Positions 37,569 to 47,863 of a DNA stretch of 64,000 bases are shown piece after piece. This DNA is from Taxawa tesnikishii (nom. ined.) (Eukaryota > Ascomycota > Dothideomycetes > Dothideales). The position numbers and the translations under genes were made by a program. The notes below the pieces were generated by a model that worked only from the letters and a program-made list of their open reading frames with translations, had not been told where the DNA came from and ran no database searches. Positions within the stretch are counted from its first letter, which is position 1; the number at the start of each line of letters is the position of its first letter. Location: NCBI GenBank assembly GCA_030247885.1, contig JAPDRO010000011.1, forward strand, positions 868,001 to 932,000, read 5' to 3'.

Positions 37569-38694
37569 ATGGCGAGTCCAACCCGCGTCGTGCACAACTC
37601 CTACACCCCAAAAGAAACCACCGAGCTCTGTTCGTGGGCCGGTTACGCAAAAGCCAACATGCGCGTCGACAAAATCTTTCTCTCTTCCTTCATGGCCAGG
37701 TGCCTGCTGTCCTTCGCCTGCGCCGCCGTCCTCAGCGTCAACACCAGCCCGTGATACCAAACCAACGCGCCCGGTCTGATCCGCATGATCGCCGCCCTGA
37801 TCTTTCCCTTCGGACTCACCGCCATCGTGCTCACGGGCGCGGACCTGTGTACGGGGAGTTTCATGTTCACGACCATCAGCACGCTGCACAGACGCATGAG
37901 CGCGCTGAAGATGCTGATGCATTGGTTTGTCACGTTCTGGGGTAATCTGGCGGAGAGTTTGTTCATCATGGGGATTGTTACGGGATATGGAGGCGTGTTC
38001 GATTCGGCGGCGTATAGACAGGAGGCGATAAGTTTCGCGACGACGAAGACGGTGACGCCGCAGTGGCATATGGTTTTCCTCAGGGGTATTGGCGCGAACT
38101 GGTGAGTGACTCCTGACCCGTCTCCATCCAATCAAAGATCGGAGATGGTTGTAGGAATCGGCGATTGCTCTTTTGCGGTAAAACCTGTGCTGACATGGTT
38201 GCTAGGCTCGTCTGTCTGGCTTGTTTCCTGGCTCTCTCTGCGAGAGAGTTCTTCAGCAAAGTCGTCGCTGTCTGGTGGCCTACTTTCGCGTTCGTGTGTC
38301 TGGGCTTCGACCACGTTGTTGCGAACATGTTCTTCATACCAACGGCCATCTTCCATGGGGCACCTGGAATTTCGGTCGGGTACTACATTTGGAAGAGCAT
38401 GATCCCCGCGCTGATCGGAAACATTGTCGGTGGAGGATTGTTTGTGGGTGTTATGTACTGGTACCTGGTGAGTCGCCTAGTGATTGAAAAACTCTGTAGG
38501 ATCTAAACTGATTGGGTTGACAGTACCTGGAGGGCGATACTTCGCCAGTGGTTATTGACGGGGAGTGTTTCGAGCTGAGTCAGGAGCCACCTGTTACACA
38601 TGGCATCGACGCGAGACACAGGATGGAAAGTGATGTTACGGCCATTGCCCCTGACGAGAGGAAAAAGAGTCAAATCCTCGAGGGAATTGTTTAG
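37569..38694 (+). CDS. Formate/nitrite transporter (FNT family) with an in-frame TGA
   Basis: Membrane channel of the FocA/NirC family that moves formate or nitrite. Exons 37569-38101, 38206-38467 and 38524-38694. Family text is clear: TELCSWAGYAKANMRVDKIFLSSFMA, GLIRMIAALIFPFGLTAIVLTGADLCTGS, HWFVTFWGNLAES, LRGIGANWLVCLACFLAL, CLGFDHVVANMFFIPTAIFHGA and IPALIGNIVGGGLFVGVMYWYL. The codon at 37752-37754, right after VNTSP, is TGA where the family has Trp in an S-P-W-Y-like context; reading resumes in the same frame with YQTNAPG. Unlike other damaged genes here this is a substitution. It may be a real null allele, an error, or less likely readthrough. Confidence 0.88.
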
Positions 38695-39923
38695 GAGTGA
38701 GGGGTGGTGTATCGCAAATACATGTTGTTTGCTGTAAAACAGCTCACCTGAGTAGTTTGAGTATATAAAGCTGCTTTGGTCAGGGGATAAACATGTACAA
38801 TGAACTCGACTTAGTGGACTATCTCAGCCGGCTAATTCCCTGTATAACGCGACGACGTTCGAATAACAAAAGAAAGAATTCTCCGCCGATTAATCTATTT
38901 GCACTCGCCTAATATGCACGCACGCCACAGCAATGAGATAGGCGAGGGAGGCGTTCTGTGGATCCACAACAGCCAGTGCGCATGCGCATCTCCACGTGTG
39001 CTCTCCAACCTTGGAAAGCACCATGATGAGACCACCATAGGCGGTTAAGTTGAGTGGGTCCCGGCAAGGAGGCAACAAACCAGCCTCCCTACAGCCGTCT
39101 ATCTCTGGCGACAAGGGTGTTGGGTAAGGTGGGTATGGTTGACGGAGTCTGGTGCGGAGAGGAGGATTCAAGGCCAGCGACCGGGCACGGCAGGCGTCGA
39201 GGTCGTTCGCAGGAATGGCAGCGCTCGGTTGGTCGGAGAAGTGAGGGTGGTGCAGATCTTGCTCTAGTGGGCGTGCTGGCGCGGCATCTTGCATACAGCG
39301 CTACGACAGCCCTCCGACTGCCACGCCATCCTTATAGGAACATTAATGCCTTTGGCCAGCGACGCGTTCCTTCGCCCGGTTCTCTGCGAAGCACAGGCAT
39401 GGATATATCTATGTCGCAGTTCACCACGGCTATATCGATATCACAATGCACCACAGATCACGTGGTGGTACAGTACGTTGTTGCTCGTCGAGCGGGATGA
39501 CGGTGTCGTGTCTAGGTGTGGTATCTTGACGGTGACGTGATCGCGTGTTCCAATAAATCGATCTGGCTAGCGAAGATCCTTAGTGCGTTTCCATCGCAAG
39601 ATAGGCGAACGCCATTGGGCGGATCTGATCTCACCTTTTACCAATCGCGCGCCCGGTCCAACGCCTCGTCTCGCTTCGTTTCTCGCCGGGTTTTCTCTGC
39701 AGCAAAAACGTGACAGATCCAAGAACAGGTTGGGGCGAACACACGCCTATCAGCGAAGAAGCACGAACCGCTTCCTCTCTTCCGCCTCGGCCCCTCCCTC
39801 CTAACAAAACTCTATTCTAGACAATTTCATCATTTCCCTGGCAAAAGCCTGCATCACCGTCTTTAATTCTCCGATCACGATCGAACCTCTTCTGTTTCCA
39901 ACTCCACACTTCCCCCAGCAGCC
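38695..39923. other. Intergenic, 1.2 kb
   Basis: A TATATAAA at 38763-38770 sits just past the transporter. A minus-strand frame 38890-39294 is open for 134 residues (ending AYLIAVACVHIRRVQID) but has no recognised motif. The last 200 bases are the pyrimidine-rich leader of NOP9. Confidence 0.4.
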
Positions 39924-42153
39924 ATGCCGAGGGAAAACAAGAAGCGCGGTCGCAGAGGCGAGGAGAAGAAGCGCAAGCTTGAGAACGCCGACGAAGCGGA
40001 TCACGACAACCAGAAAAGGCAGCGTGTTGCTGCTCCCGACCAAGCCGACTTTGTTCCTGTGGCGACCGAGGACGAGCAGCAACTGCAGCTATACGCCGAC
40101 GGCACCGGCGAGAATGGAGAGAGCTCGTTGCAGGCCGACAAGCCCTTCTTCGGCATGCTTGACGAGGAGGAGCAGGAGTACTTCAAGAGGGCTGACGAGA
40201 TGCTTGAGCTGAACGCCTTCACCGATCCCGACGAGCGTAAACTCTTTCTTGCCAACGTGTATCGTGAAGCTGAAGGGAAAGAGCTCAAGATTGCCAACAG
40301 CCAATCTTGCTCGCGGCTGATGGAGCGCCTGATCCAGCTGTCTTTGCCTGCTCAACTGAAGACATTGTTCCAGAAGTTCAGTGGAAAGTATGTATTCTTG
40401 CTTCTCTAGCTTTACAATTCACGAAACTTACCTCCCCATTCAGCTTCATGCACCTCATTCAACACAGGTTCGCGTCCCACTGCTGCGAAAAGCTGTTCAC
40501 TCAGGCTGCGCCAGTAGTCACACAGGAACTTCTCGAGCCCCCAAAACGAACTCGTCCGAAGACGTCTACGTATCCATGGAGAGCTTGTTCCTTTACACCA
40601 TTGGAGAACTCGAAGGAAACATCGGCTTCCTGATGACGGATCGGTTCGCGACGCACGCTCTTCGTGTTCTTTTACTGGTACTCGCTGGCGAACCACTTGA
40701 AGCGACCTCAACGAAGTCACTGCTGCGCAGCAAGAAGAAGGAGAATGTTGCTGTCAATGGAGCTGAAGCAGCTGATGAAGCGGCAGACGCGAAGCGGGCT
40801 GTTCCAGGTTCTTTCACCGACGCATTGCAGAAGTTCATCACGGATAGTATAGCTGGACTAGACACCAACAGCTTGCGCGCGCTGGCGACGCATCCTCTTG
40901 GGAACCCGACGCTCCAGCTGCTTTTGCGCTTAGAACTTACACACTTTGGCAAGCAAAGAGCGAAAGACGACAATTCTATCATTCGAACTCTCCTCCCCGA
41001 CGACCCATTGACGGCAGAATGCGAAAGCGCATCGTTCATCAACAACCTGATGTACGACCCTGTAGGCTCGCATCTAATGGAAACGATTGTTGAGTACGCG
41101 CCCGGAAAGCTGTTCAAGACATTGTACAAAGAACTCCTGAAAGAGCGGCTAGCATCTTTGGCAAGGAACGAGGTTGCAGGTTACGTCGCATGCAAGATTC
41201 TCGAAAGATTGAGTAAGGAAGATCTGCTACAGGCCCACGAGCTCATCGTGCCCCAAATCCCTAGTCTCTTGGAGCGCAATCGGTTCACCATTGTCAGAAC
41301 CCTCATTCAGCGTTGCGTTGTACGCGAAGTGGATACGCAGGCCATTGCTGCACAAATCGACGTTGCATACAAGGGACCGGAAGACACGTTCGATATAACG
41401 AAGCTGCTAAGACTGGGCGATGATGCGGTCATGAGTGGCATGAACGGCGATACTGCTCCTTTGATGGATGGAGCAATGCCTCCACCCACTTCAGAAAGGG
41501 CTCCGCAGTCCGCCAAGGTGCACGGCTCGATTCTTGCGCAGACGATGATCCTGGTTCCGGGTCCGCTAAGCGGACTGATCTTCGATTCGCTAGTAGAGGT
41601 ACCCGCAGAAACCTTGTTGAGGATTGCTCGCGATCCGGTCGCTTCGCGCACGCTGCAAGCCGCCATGACTTCGACGAACGCATCTATCATCTCGAGGAGG
41701 AAACTGGTGCAGCAGTTTTACGGTCGGATTGGAGACATGGCACTCGACAGATCCGCGTCGCACGTCGTAGATTCGATATGGGAAGGCACACACGGGCTGG
41801 CGTTCATCCGCGAACGCATCGCAGAAGAGCTGGCAGAAAACGAGGCATCGTTGCGCGACTCGCCCTGCGGTCGTGGCGTGTGGAAGAATTGGAAAATGGA
41901 TATCTACAAGAGGAAACGAGGGGAGTGGATACGGCAGAGCAAGATCAAGGCCAGCAACGATGGCTTCCAGAGCTTCTCGGAGCTGGACCAGAACAAAGAG
42001 AAGACATCAGGCAACGAAGGGAAGTCGGCGCTGCAGCTGGCGAGGGAGAAGCATGCGGCCAACAAAGCGAGGAAGGAGCAGAGGGCTGCGCACAGGAACA
42101 GAGGCGGTGGTAACTCGACGGCGACCACGAGCGCTGCCACGAGCAGTACGTAG
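39924..42153 (+). CDS. NOP9: NOP9, Pumilio-type pre-rRNA processing protein (one frame loss)
   Basis: Nucleolar PUF-repeat protein that binds pre-18S rRNA (near the site D cleavage in yeast). Exons 39924-40387 and 40444-42153; the join gives [24 protein letters not shown]. The N-terminus is basic ([16 protein letters not shown]) and leads to [22 protein letters not shown]-type repeats include [53 protein letters not shown] and [15 protein letters not shown], and the C-terminus is Lys/Arg-rich. Near 40538-40546 (CCCCC/AAAA) the frame slips between LEPP and [10 protein letters not shown]; one missing base would restore it. Otherwise intact. Confidence 0.93.
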
Positions 42154-42549
42154 GACGAAGAATGGCGGACCCGAGACTGGAAGAAAAAGCGTTTCCTTTT
42201 GTATGCGGAGAGCGGACCCAGGCCTGGCCTGGATTGACTGCGAAGGTTTCCATTGGCGCAGAGGGATGCGGGATGCGGGATGCATCGCGGACGCAGGGAC
42301 CGAGCGACTGAGGGACCGAGGGACCGAACCCGATTCGGCATGAACCGAGATACCCCGGAATACGCAACATGTCGTAATTGCGGGTTTTCCACTTTTGTAC
42401 CATCCACGTTGTACTCATACACAATTATGTGACCTTAGACTACATCACCAGGTCCAATACACTGTACTCATACTTGTAGAGCACTCGGGCGCAGAAACGT
42501 GCCGTCTTTTGTTCGTTGTATAGTGTAGATCTTCTCGACCGGCACCGCC
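42154..42549. other. Intergenic with short simple repeats
   Basis: Three tandem copies of GGGATGC at 42263-42283, followed by GGGACCGAG-type repeats at about 42296-42330. No gene supported. Confidence 0.5.
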
Positions 42550-44303
42550 ATGTCTACCAATGGCTCACCGCAGCAACCGAGTCTCAATAGGACGGACGAG
42601 GTGCAGGATGTAAGGTGCTACAGCATGATCCCATGCGATTGACGGCTTGTGTGAAGCCAAAACTGACTTGCGTTCGCTGTAGCTCCTGACCTCAGTCCAA
42701 TCCCTAATCCTTCCCTTCATCAACGCAGCAGACGAAGATGCTGCGCACAAATCCACGGGCCGCGGCCTGCAAGTCTCCGGCCAAGGTCCTCGAACAGCGC
42801 TTGTAGAACACCATCCACCGAAGAAATTGCAGTCGCTCATCTCGCGCGACCTGGAGTACCCTCAGGAGGGCAAGGGAAGAGATGGCTTGTTAGAGGTTGT
42901 GCAGAGGGTGCTGCAGTACAGCGTCAATACCTGGGACCAAGGGTTCATGGACAAGCTGTATGCGAGCACGAACGCTGTGGGACTGGTGTCGGAGCTGTTG
43001 CTTGCGACGTTGAACACGAATGTATGAGCTGCGTGTTTCCGGCGGCGGCGGCAGCAGCAGCAGCAGCACAGAAGCATGCAATCGGCTGACGAACAAATAG
43101 GTTCACGTGTACCAGGTCTCGCCCGTTTTGACTCTTATCGAGAAGCAAACCTCCCACGCTCTGGCCGCACAATTCGGTCTCCCGGGGCCGCATGCAGGAG
43201 GAATCTCTCAACCTGGCGGCAGCGCGGCTAATCAGTCTTCCATCGTCATCGCGCGCAATACGCTGTTTCCGAAGACTAAGACTGAGGGAATCGGGAGCAC
43301 GAGATTCGTTCTCTTCACCTCCGCCCACGGACACTATAGTCTGGAGAAAGCGGCCCAAATGTTCGGATTCGGCAGCTCCAACGTACGCAGCGTACCCGTC
43401 GACTCCGCAGGACGCATGGTCGCCTCCGAGCTCGACACGCTCGTCACAGTCGCCAAGGAAAGGGGCGAGACGCCCTTCTACGTCAACGCGACAGCCGGCA
43501 CCACAGTGCTTGGTTCTTACGACCCCTTCGACGAGATCGCGGACGTCTGCGCAAAGCACAAGCTCTGGATGCACGTGGACGGCAGCTGGGGCGGCCCCGC
43601 CATCTTCAGCAACGCGAACAAGTGGCGCCTCAAAGGCGTCCACCGCGCCGACAGCATCGGCGTCACGCCGCACAAGATGCTCGGCGTGCCCATGACGTGC
43701 AGTTTCCTGCTCGGACGCGACATGCGCCAGTTCCAGCACGCCATGACGCTGCCCGCCGGCTATCTATTCCACCACACGGACGACGAGGAAAAGACGCTGG
43801 ACGAGAGCGTCGCGGACACCGCCGACCCGGACTCCAACCTGCACCCGGGCATCGAGCAGGACGATCGCGAAGTCTGGGACCTGGCGGACCTGACGCCGCA
43901 GTGCGGGCGGAGGGGCGACAGTCTCAAGCTCGCGCTATCCTGGATCTACTACGGCAGCGACGGCTTCGAAGCGCTCATCGACCGCGGCTTCGACGCCGCA
44001 TCCTACCTCGCGACGCTCGTCCAGAACGACGCGGATCTCAGCCTCGTGTCCGAGAACCCGCCGCCGTGCTGGCAGGTCTGCTTTTACTACAAGAAGCAGA
44101 CGGGCGTCGGACACAGGAACAGGAACAGCAAGATCACGGAGAAGGTGGCGGCAAGGTTGATCCCGAGGGGCTTTATGATCGATTATGCGCCCGGAGAGGA
44201 GGGCAAGTTTTTCAGGGTCGTGGTCAATGGCGGTATGCTGAGGGGGACGTTGGATGGGTTAGTCAAGGCAATCAAGGAGGTGGGGAAAGAGGCTGAGGTG
44301 TGA
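42550..44303 (+). CDS. PLP-dependent group II decarboxylase (glutamate / cysteine-sulfinate decarboxylase-like)
   Basis: Three exons, 42550-42609, 42683-43021 and 43101-44303, all phase 0, giving 533 residues without a break. The fold-type I core is clear: GGSAANQSS (cofactor phosphate loop), HGHYSLEKAAQMFGFGS, TAGTTVLGSYDPFDEIADVC, HVDGSWGGPAIFS and the Schiff-base lysine in SIGVTPHKMLGVP. This matches the GAD/CSAD/GADL1 group, which decarboxylates small acidic amino acids; the true substrate cannot be told from motifs. The second intron carries a GGC/GCA microsatellite (about 43038-43070) in which slippage could easily change intron length. Confidence 0.92.
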
Positions 44304-44413
44304 GCTGCCCTGGTGTATGAGGGGGCTACATGTGAAGTCAGAGCAGCTGCACGCCCTGCCGCATAGGCGCTGCTGGATGCCACGTCGGGGTTTGGTCTGA
44401 AGGGACGTTATGG
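44304..44413. other. Short 3' flank of the decarboxylase
   Basis: No feature seen; listed because the repeat island starts directly after it. Confidence 0.4.
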
Positions 44414-44709
44414 TAGAGGGCCCCTTTGCAATGCTGCGTGGTTGCCGTTCCCGAGTACTCTACTGCCCGCTTCGACGAGCAACTATGCTGATTCTAGGCC
44501 CGTCTTGGGTCTATGGCGTAGCATTTATGAGATTTTAGACCAGGCTAGGATAGAGGGCCGTCATAGTAGGGCGCCCTTTAAAGTACTTTACAACGGTGGT
44601 TCTCCATTGCCTTGTCGTTGCCTTACCTGCGGCTGTGCTACTTCGAGGCCTACCTTGGCTCTGTAGCATGGCTCTATGAGATGTCGTGTTGGGTTGATTT
44701 AGAGGGCCC
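44414..44709. repeat. Diverged tandem repeat, about 140-150 bp units
   Basis: The word TAGAGGGCC recurs at 44414, 44551 and 44700. Between the marks two blocks align with many substitutions, for example GGCCCGTCTTGGGTCTATGG against GGCCTACCTTGGCTCTGTAG, both followed by TATGAGAT. So there are two full units and the edge of a third. Divergence by eye is roughly a third of sites. Confidence 0.55.
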
Positions 44710-44729
44710 TCCAAAGAGTTTCTGCCGCC

Positions 44730-44755
44730 TTTCCTGGGCGTTAACGCCCAGGAAA
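44730..44755. repeat. Perfect 26-bp palindrome
   Basis: TTTCCTGGGCGTT followed immediately by its reverse complement AACGCCCAGGAAA, with no spacer. It lies 45 bases past the 3' end of the tRNA candidate and could form a hairpin on either strand. Confidence 0.85.
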
Positions 44756-44789
44756 AGTGGAGCAAAAGACATGTTACAGGCTCATATAC

Positions 44790-44799
44790 GGGCAAAAAG
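44790..44799 (-). terminator. RNA polymerase III terminator of the tRNA candidate
   Basis: Reading on the minus strand, a run of five T follows the tRNA discriminator base after one C, as expected for Pol III termination. Confidence 0.55.
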
Positions 44800-44941
44800 T
44801 GGACTAGTAGGGGATCGAACCCTAGACCTTCCGCACACTGTTGCTTTATAATGCAAAGCGGACGCGCTACTATTGCGATGTTAGGAGATGTTGAGTAAGG
44901 GCAATCTACAGAGTGAAACGTACCCACTGCGCCACTAGCCC
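44800..44941 (-). tRNA. tRNA-Ala(TGC) with anticodon-loop intron and a 53-nt insertion in the D-loop
   Basis: Minus strand, 142 nt. Acceptor stem GGGCTAG pairs with CTAGTCC and includes G3:U70, the alanine identity pair. D-stem GCGC/GCGC; anticodon stem TCCGC/GCGGA; loop TTTGCAT gives anticodon TGC. A 16-nt intron after position 37 contains GCAA, able to pair with TTGC of the anticodon loop as in genuine pre-tRNA introns. The T-arm is TAGGG-TTCGATC-CCCTA. Box A (TGGCGCAGTGG) and box B (GGTTCGATCCC) are intact and a T5 terminator follows. The oddity is a 50-nt segment plus a repeated GTA inserted in the D-loop (AGTGGGTA..GTAGCGC). It may be an ectopic intron or a disabling insertion. Confidence 0.6.
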
Positions 44942-44972
44942 CTGTAGTACGCTTGGTTGATGGTTTTTGGAG
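44861..44972. repeat. Left arm of a 112-bp inverted repeat
   Basis: Reverse complement matches 45306-45417 with about four mismatches. The arm covers the 5' part of the tRNA candidate including its D-loop insertion and about 30 bp upstream, ending at GCGCGTC within the tRNA. Confidence 0.9.
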
Positions 44973-45197
44973 GCAAGCGTATCAGTATGATTGTTGCAGC
45001 AAGAGTAGTTCTATCTGAAATATCAACTTTGTGTGTTTATTGTAGCCTGCGGTCTAGTACGCTTTGACAGGTTATGCGACAATCATTCAACAGTGTCAGT
45101 GAACTATTTACTGTTGTCTCTCTCCAAGACGTCTATACAGGAAACGATGGGACACACATATAGTAGAGACCAGAACATGATCAAAATGTTTCTAGAG

Positions 45198-45223
45198 CTA
45201 ACCCTAACCCTAACCCTAACCCT
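45198..45223. repeat. Interstitial telomere repeat (CCCTAA)n
   Basis: About four tandem copies of CCCTAA, the complement of the TTAGGG telomere repeat used by most filamentous fungi. It lies inside the spacer of the inverted repeat. Confidence 0.85.
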
Positions 45224-45305
45224 CGGGCGCGGGCTTCAACCCTCTTATCGTCATATTCTCTACTTTGGCAAGCATCGGAACCTCACGACGATAGTCTCTT
45301 GAGAA

Positions 45306-45417
45306 CTCCAAAACCCATCAATCAAGCGTACTACATAGGCTAGTGGCGCAGTGGGTACGTTTCACTCTGTAGATTGCCCTTACTCAACATCTCCTAACAT
45401 CGCAATAGTAGCGCGTC
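45306..45417. repeat. Right arm of the 112-bp inverted repeat, with a tRNA 5' fragment
   Basis: Plus-strand copy of the left arm. From 45337 it repeats the tRNA 5' half with box A and the D-loop insertion, but the first acceptor bases are changed (ATAGGCTAG) and it ends two bases into the anticodon stem, so it cannot make a tRNA. Confidence 0.85.
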
Positions 45418-46176
45418 GAAGGCGCGGCTCGTAGCAGGGCAAGGCTGAGGGTGAAGGGAATGCAAAGGCTTGTAGGGCTTGCAGCACGTTAATCGCACGG
45501 TCCCAGGAATACCGTCCAATCAGCGGTGCATGAGGCTTGGAAAAACTGGCTATCAAGAGCCGCTTCCTGCTTCGGTCCTCGATCGACGGGCAGGATGAAC
45601 AGAATTCGTCGATCCTGGATATGCTCGATCTAGAAATTGTCCTCTACTCCATGTCACAATCATCCAGTCCTTCGAACTACTGTTACTCGAATGTCAGACA
45701 ATTGCACTGTCCCTGTTCCTGTTTTTCCACCTGGGGCCGTACCCGTGTCGGTGGCTGCTTGCCAAGACGCACAGCTCGCGATGGGCGCACACACAGCCCC
45801 CGCCTACAATGCTATTGTTGCGAGACACTGCAGCCATCATGTATTGCAGCCGCTCCACAGAACTGCTGCTCGTTGGTGGCTTGTTTTCGCTTACCATGCG
45901 CAATGCTATTGTATCCCAACACCCCCTGTAGGTGCCTTTGTGACGGCAGAGGCTGTGTCCTGAGAGCCTCAGTTCCCCTGTGAGTATATAAGGCAGAGAT
46001 GGATATGGCAGTGGATAATCTCAGGAACCCAATGAACCACAGTCACGACTGTGAGAAAAGTATCTAGTCAGAACCAAAGATTTGTCTTCCTTTTCTCTTC
46101 CATCTACCATCACAAGGCTCGTTCACGTTTTCATTATCCTTGTACAACTGGTTTCGATCAGCGAAGGGCCGACGCC
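45418..46176. other. Intergenic with a TATA box
   Basis: An open frame 45637-45963 has no recognised motif. TATATAA at 45985-45991 lies about 190 bases before the membrane-protein start and is its likely core promoter. Confidence 0.4.
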
Positions 46177-47063
46177 ATGGCTTCCAACCGCGCTGCGCAC
46201 CTCCTCCTAGCCTTCCTCGCCCTCTCAAGACCATCGCTGTCAGCACCACTGCCAGCCCCAACACCCCTCGACATGCCCGCCTGGATCGATTCACTCATGC
46301 CCTCCAAAACGGGCACCACGCCCCTCGACGAGGTGAAGTGCTACAGCCTCCCATACGGCTATATCGGGCTCGCCTCGCACTTGCTCACCTACTGGACCGT
46401 CATTTGCCTCGGGCTCGGCCGCCGCCCCTCTGGCCCTTCGGCGACTCGGCACACCTCAAGCACGACCGCTGGGATTTCGCCTTCGCGATACTGAGCGTGG
46501 TGGCATGCGTACCGCTGGCTACGATCACGATGGTTGTGTGCAGGAATGGATGGCAGTTTGTGCTGCTTGCGGTTTGGAAACTCACGATGAGCGTAACCCT
46601 TGCTTGTATCGGCTTGCATCGCGCGGTGCTGCAGAAGCGTCTGCTCAAGGACGGCTTCTACGAGGTCAAGGTTTCGCATGCACCGTTCTGGTGGCTCATG
46701 CTCTACGCTGCTGGCGTTGTTGTCGGCATGACGGGACTCGGTTCCTTGGTCGTGAAGACTTGGTCTCAAACCATGAGGGTCCACACGGTTACTTACGTCT
46801 TCAGCGCTATCGTGGGGACGCTAGTTGTGGTGGTAGTGCTGGTCTTCATCTTCTTGGGTGAGGACGTCACCGACCGCTTCGTATGGGGCGGACTGGGCGC
46901 TGTTCTGACGGCTATCTTCGCCTTCGGAGCGCTGAGTGCGCTCTACAGCGATATGGTTCTGGCAGCCATCGCGAACAACTGGTCTGGTGCGCCTTTCGAC
47001 GACAACAAGTACATCTTCTGGGCCTGGTTTGCGGCGAAGAGGTTGCCTATCTTGTCGTTGTAA
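46177..47063 (+). CDS. Polytopic membrane protein, unknown function (one frame loss)
   Basis: A signal-like N-terminus (MASNRAAHLLLAFLALSRPSLS) leads to a short lumenal stretch and TPLDEVKCYSLPYGYIGLAS, a pattern I associate with conserved uncharacterised fungal membrane proteins. About six hydrophobic helices follow: SHLLTYWTVICLGLG, FAFAILSVVACVPLATITMV, WQFVLLAVWKLTMSVTLACI, WWLMLYAAGVVVGMTGLGSL, VFSAIVGTLVVVVVLVFIFL and a last one near GAVLTAIFAFGALSALY. The frame slips in the C4 run at 46425-46428, between CLGLGRR and LWPFGDSAHLKHDRWD. The function is not known to me. Confidence 0.72.
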
Positions 47064-47863
47064 GGTCGACTTTTCCTTTTGCCTTTATTTGGGGTTCTCT
47101 CAGGGCCTGTGAGTGTTGGGCCCACTTTGCTTTGTCTACTTCTCCAGCGAGATGTCAGCGAGATGTCAGCGAGACGGATTGACTACACCGTAAGGCGTAT
47201 CTTTGTAAAAAAAAAAAGTGCTGTATGATATGGTCCCATAACGAAGGAATCGAGATACCATGAAGTAGATTTCACAGGTATGTCAGTGGTGATGGCGTTG
47301 GGTGATGATGCGTGAGTGTCCTTGCGGAGCTCGAGCTCCCCGCATGTTGATCGTTCGAGCAAAACTAACCTCTCCTCCTCTTTTGATCATCACCTTTTCC
47401 GCAGTTCCAATGGCCGATCCCAACCTCTCGTTATGTGGTTGGGGAGTACGGATCGCGATGGGTTGCTTCACGTGAAAAGGAACGGCAGGAATCAAGTTTC
47501 GTAACACCACCATGGAGGGGAGATCACGGAACCTTGTCGAGCGGGGCGTGTGGGTGGACGTCAGGCGCTTGATCCTAGAACAGACGCATTGCTGAACTGG
47601 AATAGAAAGTATTAGCTTGTTACAACCGCATTGTTCTTCTGCGCAGTGAAGACGTCGTTCCACTATCGGGTCAAAAGACACATCTGGCCCGACAGTCTTC
47701 CCTTTAAGGAAACAGTTGCGTTGACTCTAGGTACGCGCCGTTGCGGCTGATTGTCCGCCAGCAAACACCCCACCAACTTCCTCTCAATTCAGCCAGCACC
47801 CTCTTCCTTCACCTCTCACTACCTACCGGAACATCAGCAGTGCCTCCACGGCCAACCACGCGC
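47064..47863. other. Intergenic
   Basis: A tandem AGCGAGATGTC repeat at about 47147-47170 and an A10 run at about 47208-47217. Nothing else recognised. Confidence 0.4.

Noticed and set aside
44414-45417. LTR retroelement or inverted-repeat DNA transposon
   Set aside because: No transposase or reverse-transcriptase text, arms do not share terminal sequence typical of such families, and one arm ends inside a tRNA gene; a rearranged tRNA locus explains it better.
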